Made by a program: the position numbers and the translations under genes
Shown here: piece after piece, positions 6,612 to 14,531 of the stretch
Position numbering within the stretch: position 1 is the stretch's first letter
Layout of the letters: each line of letters opens with the position of its first letter
Notes under the pieces: model-generated
Seen by the model: the letters and a program-made list of their open reading frames with translations, nothing else
The model's database searches: none
What the model was told of the DNA's origin: nothing
Assembly (NCBI GenBank): GCA_019313605.1
Contig: JAFDAW010000021.1
Coordinates: 1 to 16,489, forward strand
DNA length: 16,489 nucleotides
Direction of reading: 5' to 3'
From: Deltaproteobacteria bacterium
GTDB lineage: Bacteria; Myxococcota_A; UBA9160; SMWR01

Positions 6612-7799
6612 ATGATCTCGGAAGAACCTCGAATCAGACCCGATGCGAGGATCACCTACCAGCTTGTCGGCGAATGCCAGCAGAAGATCTGGGGGCGCGA
6701 CGTGGCGGTGCTGCTCGCGGAACTGCTGCATCGGCAGGCGATCGAACCCTCTTCCTCAGGTGGTGAGGGTTCCGCGCAAGACGACTCCGTTGCGATCTTT
6801 CGCCTCGACTACTTCTTCGATCGCTCGGCGGTCAAGCTCATCCTCGCCTCTCCGAATCACGCGATCGTCGAGTGGCGGGATTCCGGACGTGTGCAACCGG
6901 TGGCCGTGTGCTGCGCGGCGAGTGAGGTCGATCGCTGGCGCGCGCTGATTCTTGGCGAGCCGCGTTCCGAGCAAGACCTGCCGCAGGGTGTCGAGCTGAT
7001 CGATGCCGCAAACCCGCCGACCGTCTTCGAAGACCAGGTTCGCAAGCGCAGCCACCCGCTGATCCGCCCGATCAACGCGGCGACGCGCGACGAGATCGAG
7101 ACGCGCACCTTCGAACTCTCCTACAAGGGCGTGACGGACATCGTCACGAAGTACGTCTTTCCGCGGCCCGCATTCTACGCAACACAGTTTGCTGCGAGAC
7201 TCGGCATCAAACCCAACACGGTGACGGCACTGAGTCTGCTGCTGGTATTCGTCGTGCTCTATCTGTTCGCAACGGGCCAGTTCGCACTCGGGCTGGTCCT
7301 GGGTTTTGCGATGTCATTTCTCGATACGGTCGATGGCAAACTCGCTCGGGTCACCCAGACCTCGAGTCGCTTCGGGAACTACTTCGACCACCTCATCGAC
7401 ATGATTCACCCTCCATTGTGGTGGATCGCCTGGTGGTGGGGAGCCGGCATCACACTCGATCCCGTACCGGGCTGGTGGGACGCGGCGGGGATCGCGGTCT
7501 TCGCGGGGTACATCGCGCTGAAGTTGCAGGAGTGGCGTTTCATCGCGACTTTCGGTGTGCGCATTCACACCTGGCAGCGTTGGGACTCGCGCTTTCGGTT
7601 GATCAGTTCGCGCCGCAACCCCAACCTGATCCTGCTCGGCGCGGCCACAATCTGCGGCCGACCCGATCTCGGCCTCGCGGCGGTCGCACTTTGGACCGTG
7701 GGTTGTCTGGCCATCCACGGGGCGCGCTGGGTCCAGGCCCGGTTCGCGGCCCGGCGCAGCGGGCCACTCTCGTCCTGGCTCGAAGACAGCGGGGGCTGA
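6612..7799 (+). CDS. CDP-alcohol phosphatidyltransferase with extra N-terminal domain
   Basis: Membrane enzyme that transfers a phosphatidyl or similar phospho-alcohol group from a CDP-activated donor to an alcohol, with loss of CMP. The full signature D-x2-DG-x2-AR-x8-G-x3-D-x3-D is present and intact (D238, D241-G242, A245-R246, G255, D259, D263). It sits between membrane helices (204-236 before it, 267-300 and 338-370 after). The first ~150 residues are soluble and not part of the catalytic core; they have an alpha/beta look (VAIFRLDYFFDRSAVKLILA, HAIVEWRDSG) and may be a degenerate nucleotidyltransferase-like domain of the kind fused to inositol-phosphate CDP-alcohol transferases, but no nucleotide-binding GxGxR motif is visible. 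Start: ATG 6612, GGGGGAG 5 nt upstream. The acceptor alcohol is unknown. Confidence 0.88.
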   Translation: MISEEPRIRPDARITYQLVGECQQKIWGRDVAVLLAELLHRQAIEPSSSGGEGSAQDDSVAIFRLDYFFDRSAVKLILASPNHAIVEWRDSGRVQPVAVCCAASEVDRWRALILGEPRSEQDLPQGVELIDAANPPTVFEDQVRKRSHPLIRPINAATRDEIETRTFELSYKGVTDIVTKYVFPRPAFYATQFAARLGIKPNTVTALSLLLVFVVLYLFATGQFALGLVLGFAMSFLDTVDGKLARVTQTSSRFGNYFDHLIDMIHPPLWWIAWWWGAGITLDPVPGWWDAAGIAVFAGYIALKLQEWRFIATFGVRIHTWQRWDSRFRLISSRRNPNLILLGAATICGRPDLGLAAVALWTVGCLAIHGARWVQARFAARRSGPLSSWLEDSGG

Positions 7800-7851
7800 G
7801 CGCGCCCCGCGATCGTTCAAGCAGCGGCCCCGAACACCCGAAAATAGGCCC

Positions 7852-8733
7852 ATGGGCGCCGAAAAACGCCAAAAGCCCACCTCCTACCTGGTGATCCAGA
7901 TAGGAACCGGTGAGAAGCAGGTGATCGTCTGGGACACCCTGGACATCTCCGTGGGCAGAAACGACAGCCAGGACATCGTTGTCGCGGATCCCGAAGTCTC
8001 GCGCGAGCACGCGCTGTTTCGGCGCCGAGGCGAGGTTTGCGTGTTGGAGGACCTGAATACGGGCCTCGGCACGATCGTGGATGGAAAGTCGATCAAGGAG
8101 CACGCCCTCCAACACGGCAACGCAATTCAGATCGGGACGCTCCGGGTCGAATTCGGCCAGGCCGCGAAGCCGCTCACGCGCGGAAAGAACGTTCGCTTTG
8201 CGTCCGAGCTCAAGGAGTTCGGCCTGTCCGCGCTCGAGGACGGCGCGGGCCGAACGATGCTCGGTTTCGACACCGAGGACGACCTGCTCACGAACGCTTC
8301 CGCGCCGAGTTCTGCAGCGCCACGCGCCGTGACCGCGGATGGAACGGTCGAAATCGATGAAGCGGGTTCCGACACGCTCGATCTCCGCGCGCAGAACGTA
8401 GAGGTTCGGAACCTCGACCTCGATCTCGCCGAAAACATTCCCCCCTTGGATGAATCCGCAATTGCCAATGAACTCGCCATTACCGGCCCCACCGAGCCCG
8501 CGCTCGAAAAACCCACGAGCCATGACCGCAAAGCCAAAAAAGCCGCCGCGCCACTCGATGCGATCGCAACCAAGGCAGTCGAGCCGTCCTCCGAAGCGAC
8601 CGCTCCGCAGATCGCGACGAAGCTCGTGCTCGAAGTCAAAGGACCCGCCGCACAGGTCGAAGCCTTCCTGGAAGCGATTCGCGACAAGCGCATCCAACTA
8701 CCGCCGATCGAATTGCTCGTACGCGACATCTGA
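7852..8733 (+). CDS. FHA-domain protein with disordered linker and conserved-looking C-terminal segment
   Basis: The N-terminal forkhead-associated domain (~12-102) should bind phosphothreonine peptides. The key residues are in place: SVGRN (G35-R36), EVSREHALF (S50-R51-H53) and NTGLGT (N69). After it comes a long low-complexity, acidic/alanine-rich linker (~103-245; AAPRAVTADGTVEIDEAGSD, KKAAAPLDAIATKAVEPSSE) and a C-terminal ordered-looking segment of ~45 residues (KLVLEVKGPAAQVEAFLEAI followed by RDKRIQLPPIELLVRDI), perhaps a small partner-binding domain. No kinase or phosphatase gene is nearby. Start: ATG 7852, 52 nt after the phosphatidyltransferase stop, with only a weak AGG upstream. 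Role: phospho-dependent adaptor, partner unknown. Confidence 0.9.
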   Translation: MGAEKRQKPTSYLVIQIGTGEKQVIVWDTLDISVGRNDSQDIVVADPEVSREHALFRRRGEVCVLEDLNTGLGTIVDGKSIKEHALQHGNAIQIGTLRVEFGQAAKPLTRGKNVRFASELKEFGLSALEDGAGRTMLGFDTEDDLLTNASAPSSAAPRAVTADGTVEIDEAGSDTLDLRAQNVEVRNLDLDLAENIPPLDESAIANELAITGPTEPALEKPTSHDRKAKKAAAPLDAIATKAVEPSSEATAPQIATKLVLEVKGPAAQVEAFLEAIRDKRIQLPPIELLVRDI

Positions 8734-8896
8734 CTCTGACTCGCGCGATGAGCATCACCCGGGCTCGAGGCTCCGGAATGAACTTGATTCGGAGGCCGCG
8801 GGCACACCGATTTAGGTGCCATCTCGAACAGCCCAATGTGGTAGGTTCAGCGCGAATGTAACGCCCTTCTGTGATTTTCGTCTGCGAGGGTACGCG

Positions 8897-10558
8897 ATGG
8901 CAATGGAGGCGCCCGGCGCGAAGCTGCGCGGACCCAGCTGGCTGGAAGGCCCATTCCCCGATCTGTTGATCGGGGCGGGTGGCGCCTATCTCTTGAGCGT
9001 TCCAATTCTCTGGCTCGCGATGAGTGGTGCCGTGGCGACCGACTGGACGTTCACACCCATCTGGATCATCGCAATCCTGGTCAACGGCCCGCACTACGGC
9101 GCCACGCTGCTGCGCGTCTACGAGCAACGCGAAGAGCGCAATCGCTACGCGCTGTTCGCTGTCTGGGGAACGCTGCTGTGCGCGGCGATCTTCGTAGCGG
9201 GATTGTACGAGCCCTACGTCGGTGCGGCGATCGTGACCGTCTATTTCAGCTGGGCCCCGTGGCACTTCGCGGGCCAGAACTACGGCATCTCCCTGATGTT
9301 CCTGCGCCGCTCGGGGGTCGAGGTATCTCCGCTCGCAAAGCGCCTGCTGTACGCGTCCTTCATACTGTCCTTCCTGCTCGCGTTTCTCGCGCTGCACATC
9401 GAGGGATCGACCGGAGTGAACGCCCCGCCGCGCAGTGCGCTCTACACCGATCCCGTGCTGCTGCGGCTCGGTATTCCCGACGCCATTGCGGGCGCCCTGA
9501 TCCTCGCCTGCGGAGCCGCCTATCTGTTCTGCGTGGTTGGGGCCGTCGCGATCCTCTCTCGGCGTGCGAGCTTTCGCAAACTCGTTCCCGTGCTCTCGCT
9601 GGTTCTCTGCCAGGCACTCTGGTTTTCGGTGCCCGCGCTGCTCGATGCGACACAGGCGTGGTCCGTTCGATCGCTCGCCTTTGCGGCCATCTGGATTTCG
9701 GCCGCCCATTCGATGCAGTACCTCTGGGTGACATTCCACTACGCGAAGCGAAGCGCGGCCCGCACTCGCTTGAGCAAGTACCTGCTCAAGACGACACTCG
9801 CTGGCAACGCCGCAATCATCCTGCCGGGCATCTTCTTCGCACCGATGTTGTTGGGCACTTCGTTGACCTGGGAGGCCGGCCTCAGCACGCTGGTCTTTGC
9901 GGTCATCAACCTCCACCACTTCATGCTCGATGGAGCCATCTGGAAACTTCGCGACGGCAAGGTCGCGCGCGCACTGTTGCGAGACAGCGGGGACGACCCG
10001 CGACCGCCCGCCATCGGCCCACAGTCGCGCTGGAGCCGGCCCTCCACCGCGCTGTGGGCAATCGCGGCCGTGTGTCTCGCGATCGAGGCCGGCGAACTCG
10101 TGCGCCACCAATCACAGCATTGGGGCGCGAACCGCACCGCAAAGTCGATGTTCGCAGCGCTCAGTTGGGCCGACCGCGAACACCCGATTCAACGCGTTCG
10201 ATTCGGTCGGGCCCTGCTCAAGCAGGGGGATTACGAGGGTGCGCGAATCGCATTCGAACAGAGCGCTCGAGCCCAACCGACTGTGGGCGCCTGGGGAGGA
10301 TTGGGGCGGGCGCTCGAGGGCGAGCAGAACCTCCCCGGAGCCGCGGAAGCCTACGAGGCGGGCCTCGCACTCGACCCCGATGACGCGGCACTACTCCGCA
10401 GCGCCGCCGCCACCCGATCCAAGCTCGGCGAGTACGGGCGCGCGATGGAGCTGCTCGCCCGGGCGGTCGAAGTGGAACCCCGCAACCCGATCAACCAACA
10501 GATGCTGGAGAGGACACTGCGCAAAATCGAACGCTCGGTTGAACAAATCTCACCGTAG
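8897..10558 (+). CDS. Polytopic membrane protein with conserved-looking His motifs and C-terminal TPR repeats
   Basis: 553 aa from ATG 8897 (GAGG 8 nt upstream); the frame opens earlier, at GTG 8816, but without an SD. Residues ~20-400 hold about nine hydrophobic helices. Within or beside them lie aromatic/histidine clusters: NGPHYGATL (H67), WAPWHFAGQNYG (H123), AAHSMQYLWVTFHY (H271, H281) and NLHHFMLDGAIWKLRD (H340-H341). From ~430 the chain is soluble TPR-like: RFGRALLKQGDYEGARIAFE, AWGGLGRALEGEQNLPGAAE, and AATRSKLGEYGRAMELLARA. The His pattern in membrane helices recalls metal-binding membrane oxygenases such as Brp/Blh carotenoid-cleaving proteins, but this is only a pattern match. Function is unknown; a membrane enzyme with an adaptor domain is the best description. 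Confidence 0.85.
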   Translation: MAMEAPGAKLRGPSWLEGPFPDLLIGAGGAYLLSVPILWLAMSGAVATDWTFTPIWIIAILVNGPHYGATLLRVYEQREERNRYALFAVWGTLLCAAIFVAGLYEPYVGAAIVTVYFSWAPWHFAGQNYGISLMFLRRSGVEVSPLAKRLLYASFILSFLLAFLALHIEGSTGVNAPPRSALYTDPVLLRLGIPDAIAGALILACGAAYLFCVVGAVAILSRRASFRKLVPVLSLVLCQALWFSVPALLDATQAWSVRSLAFAAIWISAAHSMQYLWVTFHYAKRSAARTRLSKYLLKTTLAGNAAIILPGIFFAPMLLGTSLTWEAGLSTLVFAVINLHHFMLDGAIWKLRDGKVARALLRDSGDDPRPPAIGPQSRWSRPSTALWAIAAVCLAIEAGELVRHQSQHWGANRTAKSMFAALSWADREHPIQRVRFGRALLKQGDYEGARIAFEQSARAQPTVGAWGGLGRALEGEQNLPGAAEAYEAGLALDPDDAALLRSAAATRSKLGEYGRAMELLARAVEVEPRNPINQQMLERTLRKIERSVEQISP

Positions 10559-10569
10559 ATCACCCCCGA

Positions 10570-10593
10570 GGAGCAATCGAACGAGTGTGCTCC
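10570..10593 (+). terminator. Weak hairpin after the membrane-TPR gene
   Basis: GGAGCA (10570-10575) pairs with TGCTCC (10588-10593) around a 12-nt loop, starting 11 nt after the stop at 10556-10558. Six base pairs and no T-run: only a possible terminator. Confidence 0.25.
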
Positions 10594-10708
10594 CGTGGCG
10601 GATGATCGATCGTCCGGTCATGCCAAACCCCACCGAAAACTCACAACCGGGCAGCTCTCGCCGGCAGTGAGCAGCATCTACAGCATTATCTGATTTTACT
10701 TTAGTAAT

Positions 10709-10724
10709 TGTGATGTAACTCACG
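10709..10724 (+). promoter_or_regulatory. CRP/FNR-family-like operator
   Basis: TGTGA-N6-TCACG matches the CRP consensus TGTGA-N6-TCACA in nine of the ten fixed positions. It lies in the only conspicuously AT-rich island of the window (10684-10720) and 100 nt before the secreted-protein start. A TATACA hexamer at 10772-10777 could be the -10, which would place the centre of the palindrome near -67, a usual activating position. The spacing of a -35 (TTGTCT at 10752) is too short (14 nt), as is common at activator-dependent promoters. The cognate regulator is not in the window. Confidence 0.5.
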
Positions 10725-10823
10725 GATCAAGAAGCCCTTTCTGGACGATCCTTGTCTCACATTTCGCATCCTATACAAGCTGTTACGCACACAGGAAATT
10801 CCACCATCCGAGGAGAATTCTCC

Positions 10824-12032
10824 ATGCTTCGACCCGCCTTCCGCTTTCGCGCGGAGATCCTGATACTGGCTCTCGCGCTGATCACGCTCCCCTTCACGGC
10901 TGGCGCCAAGGAAGAGTCGAAAATCCAGATCCGACTGACCGACCTGAGCGGGAACGGAAATGGAAACGGCCGTGGAGGCGGCGCAGTGCGTGCCGACGTC
11001 CGTACCCATCTACAGGGAACCAAGGTCGTGTTGAAGTTGCGCGCACGAGGCCTCGACGCGGATACCGAGTACGTGCTGCTCTCCAAAGATGACGAGGGCA
11101 CGACCGATTCTGCGGAACTCACGCGCTTCACGAGCGGTTCGAACGGTTCGGCCAACGTGACCCAAAATCTCTCCAAGACCGATGACCCGGAGGCACCGGC
11201 TGATCCCCGGGGCAAGTTCCTCGTAATCGCGGATGCTGCCGATGAGTCGATCGAGATCCTCGGCGGTTGGCTCTACGGCGAGCCCCAAAACGACGGCCCG
11301 AAGACCAAGATCAAAGAAGTCACCGATCTCGCACCGGACGGAGACGCTTCCCCCTCGGGCAGTGTCGCCGCGCGCTACGACATGCGTCCCAACGGGCGCG
11401 GTAAACTCTCGATCTCGATGCGCCGCGTACCCGCCGAGGATTACGAAGTCCTCGTCGATGGTGTGCTGGCCGCGACACTCACCCCAAACCCGGCGGGTAA
11501 TGCAAAGGCCGACTTCCGAACAAAGCCAATTCGCGGGAACGGCTCGGGCAAGGTCAAGCCACACCACAAGAAGCAGCAGCTCGACTTCGATCCGCGCCGC
11601 AAGGAAATTCTCGTCCAGCTCACCGACGGGACGCCGATGTTCTCCGGGCCCATGATCGCCCAGATCGACGGACTGAACGCGTGCTCGCCGTCCTCGACCG
11701 ATACGCCGCTCACGCCGACCGACACTGGATCTGGCGTGGCCGCGCTCGAAATCGAGGAGAACTGCGAGACGGCGTTCGATGTCGAAATCTGGGATGTGGC
11801 TGTGGGTTCGTACGACCTCTACGTGGACGACGTATTCGTCGCGACCTTCGACGCCGCAGACGACGGTTCTGGCACGGTCACGGGTTTCGTGCGCTTCGAC
11901 CCGACACCGGACGTGGGTGAAGACGAATGGCCGCTCGACTTCCCGGTCGGCAGTGGCTCGCGCGTCGACGTATTGAACGCCGGCGATGATCTCGCCGTCC
12001 ATCTCCCCGTACTGTTCGGGGAGCTGCTGTAG
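10824..12032 (+). CDS. Secreted protein of three beta-rich repeats
   Basis: 402 aa from ATG 10824, preceded by CGAGGAGA with 7 nt spacing. A Sec signal peptide is clear (MLRPAFRFRAEILILALALI, then TLPFTAGA with probable cleavage after AGA at 28). A Gly/Asn-rich linker (41-53) leads to three related modules at ~52-150, ~178-277 and ~302-398. Each has an alternating strand block, an aromatic turn (TEYVLLSKDD; DYEVLVDGVLAATL; SYDLYVDDVFVATF), a glycine-containing turn, then a closing strand near DPRGKFLVI / DFDPRRKEILVQL / LDFPVGSGSRVDVL. C287 and C314, both near the second-third boundary, could form a disulfide. Modules 2 and 3 are closer to each other than to 1. No lipobox or C-terminal sorting signal is seen. 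Probably periplasmic, surface or secreted; ligand unknown. The gene stands alone with its own regulated-looking promoter. Confidence 0.88.
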   Translation: MLRPAFRFRAEILILALALITLPFTAGAKEESKIQIRLTDLSGNGNGNGRGGGAVRADVRTHLQGTKVVLKLRARGLDADTEYVLLSKDDEGTTDSAELTRFTSGSNGSANVTQNLSKTDDPEAPADPRGKFLVIADAADESIEILGGWLYGEPQNDGPKTKIKEVTDLAPDGDASPSGSVAARYDMRPNGRGKLSISMRRVPAEDYEVLVDGVLAATLTPNPAGNAKADFRTKPIRGNGSGKVKPHHKKQQLDFDPRRKEILVQLTDGTPMFSGPMIAQIDGLNACSPSSTDTPLTPTDTGSGVAALEIEENCETAFDVEIWDVAVGSYDLYVDDVFVATFDAADDGSGTVTGFVRFDPTPDVGEDEWPLDFPVGSGSRVDVLNAGDDLAVHLPVLFGELL

Positions 12033-12060
12033 AACGAACCGGGGTTGCCGTTGAACGGCA
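12003..12060. terminator. Two hairpins at the convergent gene junction
   Basis: CTCCCCG (12003-12009) pairs perfectly with CGGGGAG (12017-12023) inside the last codons of the secreted-protein gene. TGCCGT (12046-12051) pairs with ACGGCA (12055-12060) in the 42-bp gap before the stop of the leftward gene at 12075. Either could serve both strands; neither is followed by a clear T-run. Confidence 0.45.
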
Positions 12061-12074
12061 TCTGCGAGATCGGA

Positions 12075-12812
12075 CTATTTGGTGAGCTGCCTTCGCGAAG
12101 GGCTCTTCAGGGCCTGAAGGCCTGAGGCGGGTGCATTTCGAATCGCGTCCCAGACTGGTTTGCCGAGGAATTGCGAGAGGGTCTGTGTGTCGCTGCGGAG
12201 CCGCTTGAGATTTCCGTGATCCACGACGTTGATCCGGCTGCCGTCATCGAGCACGAGGTTCAGCTCGTAGCTGTAGTAGGAGTTCTTGTTGCCCGAGACG
12301 TACTCGGTCAATAGCTGCAGTGCGTGAATCGAAGACAGTGGCGTCGATTTCTCCGACCGACCGGCCGCATCCAACATCGCCGGCTCTTTGCGGCCGTGCC
12401 AGAAGGTCGCCCGCGATTGATCGAATACCCGCGGCGCGGTTCCAAACCAATACATGCAGCTACCGACGACCGCGAATATAGAACCGACGAGGATCGGAAC
12501 CAACGAGTCCTGCGACAAGAGGTAGGCCTGCCCGATGCGGATGCGATTGACTTGAAAGCAGAGCACGCCCAATCCCGCAAACAGGAAGACCAGGAAGAAG
12601 AATTTCGCGCCGAGCGTTGCTGAAAATTCGATGCGATTGGCGGAAACCTGAACCAAACGATGCGTACCGAAGCTCGCGCCTCCGGGCGCCGCCGGAAACC
12701 AATCCGTCTGGGTCGCAACCGGATCGTCGAAGCCGGACGGATCGACGCCCTCCCCGCCCTCTCGACTGCGTTTCCACTTTCGAGTCAGCGATTTGATCAT
12801 GGTGGGTGTCAT
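12075..12812 (-). CDS. Two-TM membrane protein with C-terminal strand-rich domain
   Basis: 245 aa from ATG 12812 (a second ATG at 12800 is possible; neither has a good SD). The longer open frame up to 13397 is rejected because it overlaps the GT-C-like gene and is Arg-rich. The N-terminal ~65 residues are soluble. TM1 (70-92, FFFLVFLFAGLGVLCFQVN) and TM2 (103-125, LVPILVGSIFAVVGSCMYWF) follow. The remaining ~120 residues form a PH-like or beta-rich cytosolic domain (PRVFDQSRATFWHGRKEP, SYYSYELNLVLDDGSRINVV, DHGNLKRLRSDTQTLSQFLG). I recall the layout 'two TMs, then YELNLVLDDGSRxNVVDHG' from unannotated proteins in related genomes, but know no function. It follows the GT-C-like gene by 83 nt on the same strand. 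Confidence 0.8.
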   Translation of the reverse strand: MTPTMIKSLTRKWKRSREGGEGVDPSGFDDPVATQTDWFPAAPGGASFGTHRLVQVSANRIEFSATLGAKFFFLVFLFAGLGVLCFQVNRIRIGQAYLLSQDSLVPILVGSIFAVVGSCMYWFGTAPRVFDQSRATFWHGRKEPAMLDAAGRSEKSTPLSSIHALQLLTEYVSGNKNSYYSYELNLVLDDGSRINVVDHGNLKRLRSDTQTLSQFLGKPVWDAIRNAPASGLQALKSPSRRQLTK

Positions 12813-12895
12813 CGGCCATTGATCGCCGCCACTTGACGCCACAGAGGCCGGGAAACACCTCGGGCCGAACGAACTCTGGGCGTGCGGGTGGGTTC

Positions 12896-14428
12896 TCAGG
12901 CACCTCTCCGGCGCTGCAACCGACGTGCTGCGCACTGAAGCAGCACGACTCCGCCGAGACAGATCAAAGGCGCCGTTGCCAATCGCATCCGATTGCCCTC
13001 CACGCCATCCGTGAGTGCGGGCACGACGATCGTCCAAGCCGATGCGAGCGCGCAGTACGCCACGAACCAGCCCACCGGCTCGCGGCGCTTGCGCACGGCG
13101 AAGACCGCGCAGGCGAGCAAGAACGCCGGGTACGCGAACGCGAATGGTGTGTAGGGAATGCGATGATCCAACAGGACCGCGTGGCGATGCACGAACCAAC
13201 CGGGCATTGCGCGCTCGAACCACGGGCGTAGATCCGGGTGAACGATGTCGCGGTAGCGGGCCGCATAGGCGTCGTAGCGCGGCCCTCCCGTGAAGACAGT
13301 ATTCGCGCTGTAGGGGAACACGAAAGACGGCCGCATCGTCATGAAATAACGCCCAGCCGTCATGAACATCCACTCCGTGCGGTGCTGTAGACGCCATTGA
13401 ATGCCGCGCCGCTCGAGTTCAGCCGCCGAATACAACACGGCGAGGTGGTTCCAGTTGGGGATCTTCACGAACGAAGGCTTCTTCATCGCGAGCACGATCG
13501 ACAGATCGTCCTCGGCGGACACGCCTTCGAAAGCTTCAATCCGCTCCTCAAGGCTCGAATGGATCTTCCCTTTGAAGATGAAGTCGTCGAAGGGCTCGTA
13601 GTGCTCGATGGGCGTTCGCACGGTCAAGTTGAAACCGAGCCACGAGCTGTAGACGAAATGGTCGAACACGAGCTGGTTCTTGGCCGGCCACAGCAGCACC
13701 AGCACCACCCCGAGCGCGAAGCCCCCCGCGTAGCGGCGCATGAGATCGAGCCAGGCGACCTCGCCGACAGCACGCCGCGCTGCGAGTGCGAGCAGCGCAA
13801 CCAGCAGCGCAAAGAGAGGGTGAAACAAGCTCTTCGTCATGCAGAGCAAGGCCAGGCTGAACATCAGGCCGATCCAGTGCACGAGCCGCCCCTTCTTGAC
13901 GAAGAGAAGCCAACTCCAGCTCGTCAACAGCACCGCCAACATCGCGGGGGTTTCGTACAGGAGGCGGAAGCGGTAGAAGGCAAACGCCGGATTCAGCAAC
14001 AGCAGCGCGCCACACACCGCGCTGGCGACCCAAGACCCGGTTGCAAGGCGTGCAACCTGAAGCAGCGCGAAGAAACAGCCCCATGCGAGCAGCGCAAAAA
14101 GACCACTCGCGACTGCGGCCTCAGACAGGCCCGTGAGGCGGGAGCCGTGCAGAACAACCAGGGCGAGTACATTGAGCACGGGTGGTTGCGAATGCAAGTA
14201 GACCAGGCTGTCGAGAGGGTGCTCGAGCAGAAAGCTGCGGTCGAGGAGTTGCATCTTGCCCCAGTAGAGCACCATGGGCAGTCGGAACGCACGAAGTACG
14301 CCCTCGTACGCGGCGTAGACCGCGAGTGCAGCCCCAAACGCCGTGAGTCGCGGATGGCTCACGCAGAAGCGATTCGCGTGGGACCCGAATTCCTTCGCGT
14401 TTGTCCAGAGCGCGGCAAGCGAACGCAA
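12896..14428 (-). CDS. GT-C-like polytopic membrane protein (putative glycosyltransferase)
   Basis: 510 aa, about ten hydrophobic helices. The pattern of a short cytosolic N-terminus, a first helix (AFGAALAVYAAYEGVLRAF), a periplasmic loop with acidic/aromatic residues ending in HSQPPVLNVL (compare the HPPL-type motif of PMT/ArnT enzymes), alternating helices, and a large C-terminal loop (~290-420) is typical of lipid-linked-sugar glycosyltransferases of the GT-C fold. No GT-A nucleotide-sugar motif is present. The start is TTG 14428: an in-frame TGA precedes it directly, an AGGGGGG SD lies 4-5 nt upstream, and no nearby ATG fits as well. It sits 103 nt after the radical SAM gene on the same strand. 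Donor and acceptor unknown; the GT-C call is by topology and one motif. Confidence 0.78.
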   Translation of the reverse strand: MRSLAALWTNAKEFGSHANRFCVSHPRLTAFGAALAVYAAYEGVLRAFRLPMVLYWGKMQLLDRSFLLEHPLDSLVYLHSQPPVLNVLALVVLHGSRLTGLSEAAVASGLFALLAWGCFFALLQVARLATGSWVASAVCGALLLLNPAFAFYRFRLLYETPAMLAVLLTSWSWLLFVKKGRLVHWIGLMFSLALLCMTKSLFHPLFALLVALLALAARRAVGEVAWLDLMRRYAGGFALGVVLVLLWPAKNQLVFDHFVYSSWLGFNLTVRTPIEHYEPFDDFIFKGKIHSSLEERIEAFEGVSAEDDLSIVLAMKKPSFVKIPNWNHLAVLYSAAELERRGIQWRLQHRTEWMFMTAGRYFMTMRPSFVFPYSANTVFTGGPRYDAYAARYRDIVHPDLRPWFERAMPGWFVHRHAVLLDHRIPYTPFAFAYPAFLLACAVFAVRKRREPVGWFVAYCALASAWTIVVPALTDGVEGNRMRLATAPLICLGGVVLLQCAARRLQRRRGA

Positions 14429-14531
14429 TCAGCCCCCCTGATTCAATCCCTCGAATCGGCCGCAATCCTAACATTTCGACTGGGCCCGACGGAGGGGGCT
14501 CGGCGAGGCGGAGAATCGCTCGCGCGGTGAT

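Noticed and set aside
8636..10111. 491-codon leftward open frame
   Set aside because: Opposite the FHA end and the membrane-TPR gene; Arg/Gln/Glu-rich, no SD, no hydrophobic pattern.
12813..13397. N-terminal extension of the two-TM protein
   Set aside because: Overlaps the GT-C-like gene in another frame and is Arg-rich; the start at 12812 is preferred.
13397..14530. 377-codon rightward open frame
   Set aside because: Opposite the GT-C-like gene; Gln/Glu/Arg-rich mirror of hydrophobic codons on the other strand, a known artefact.
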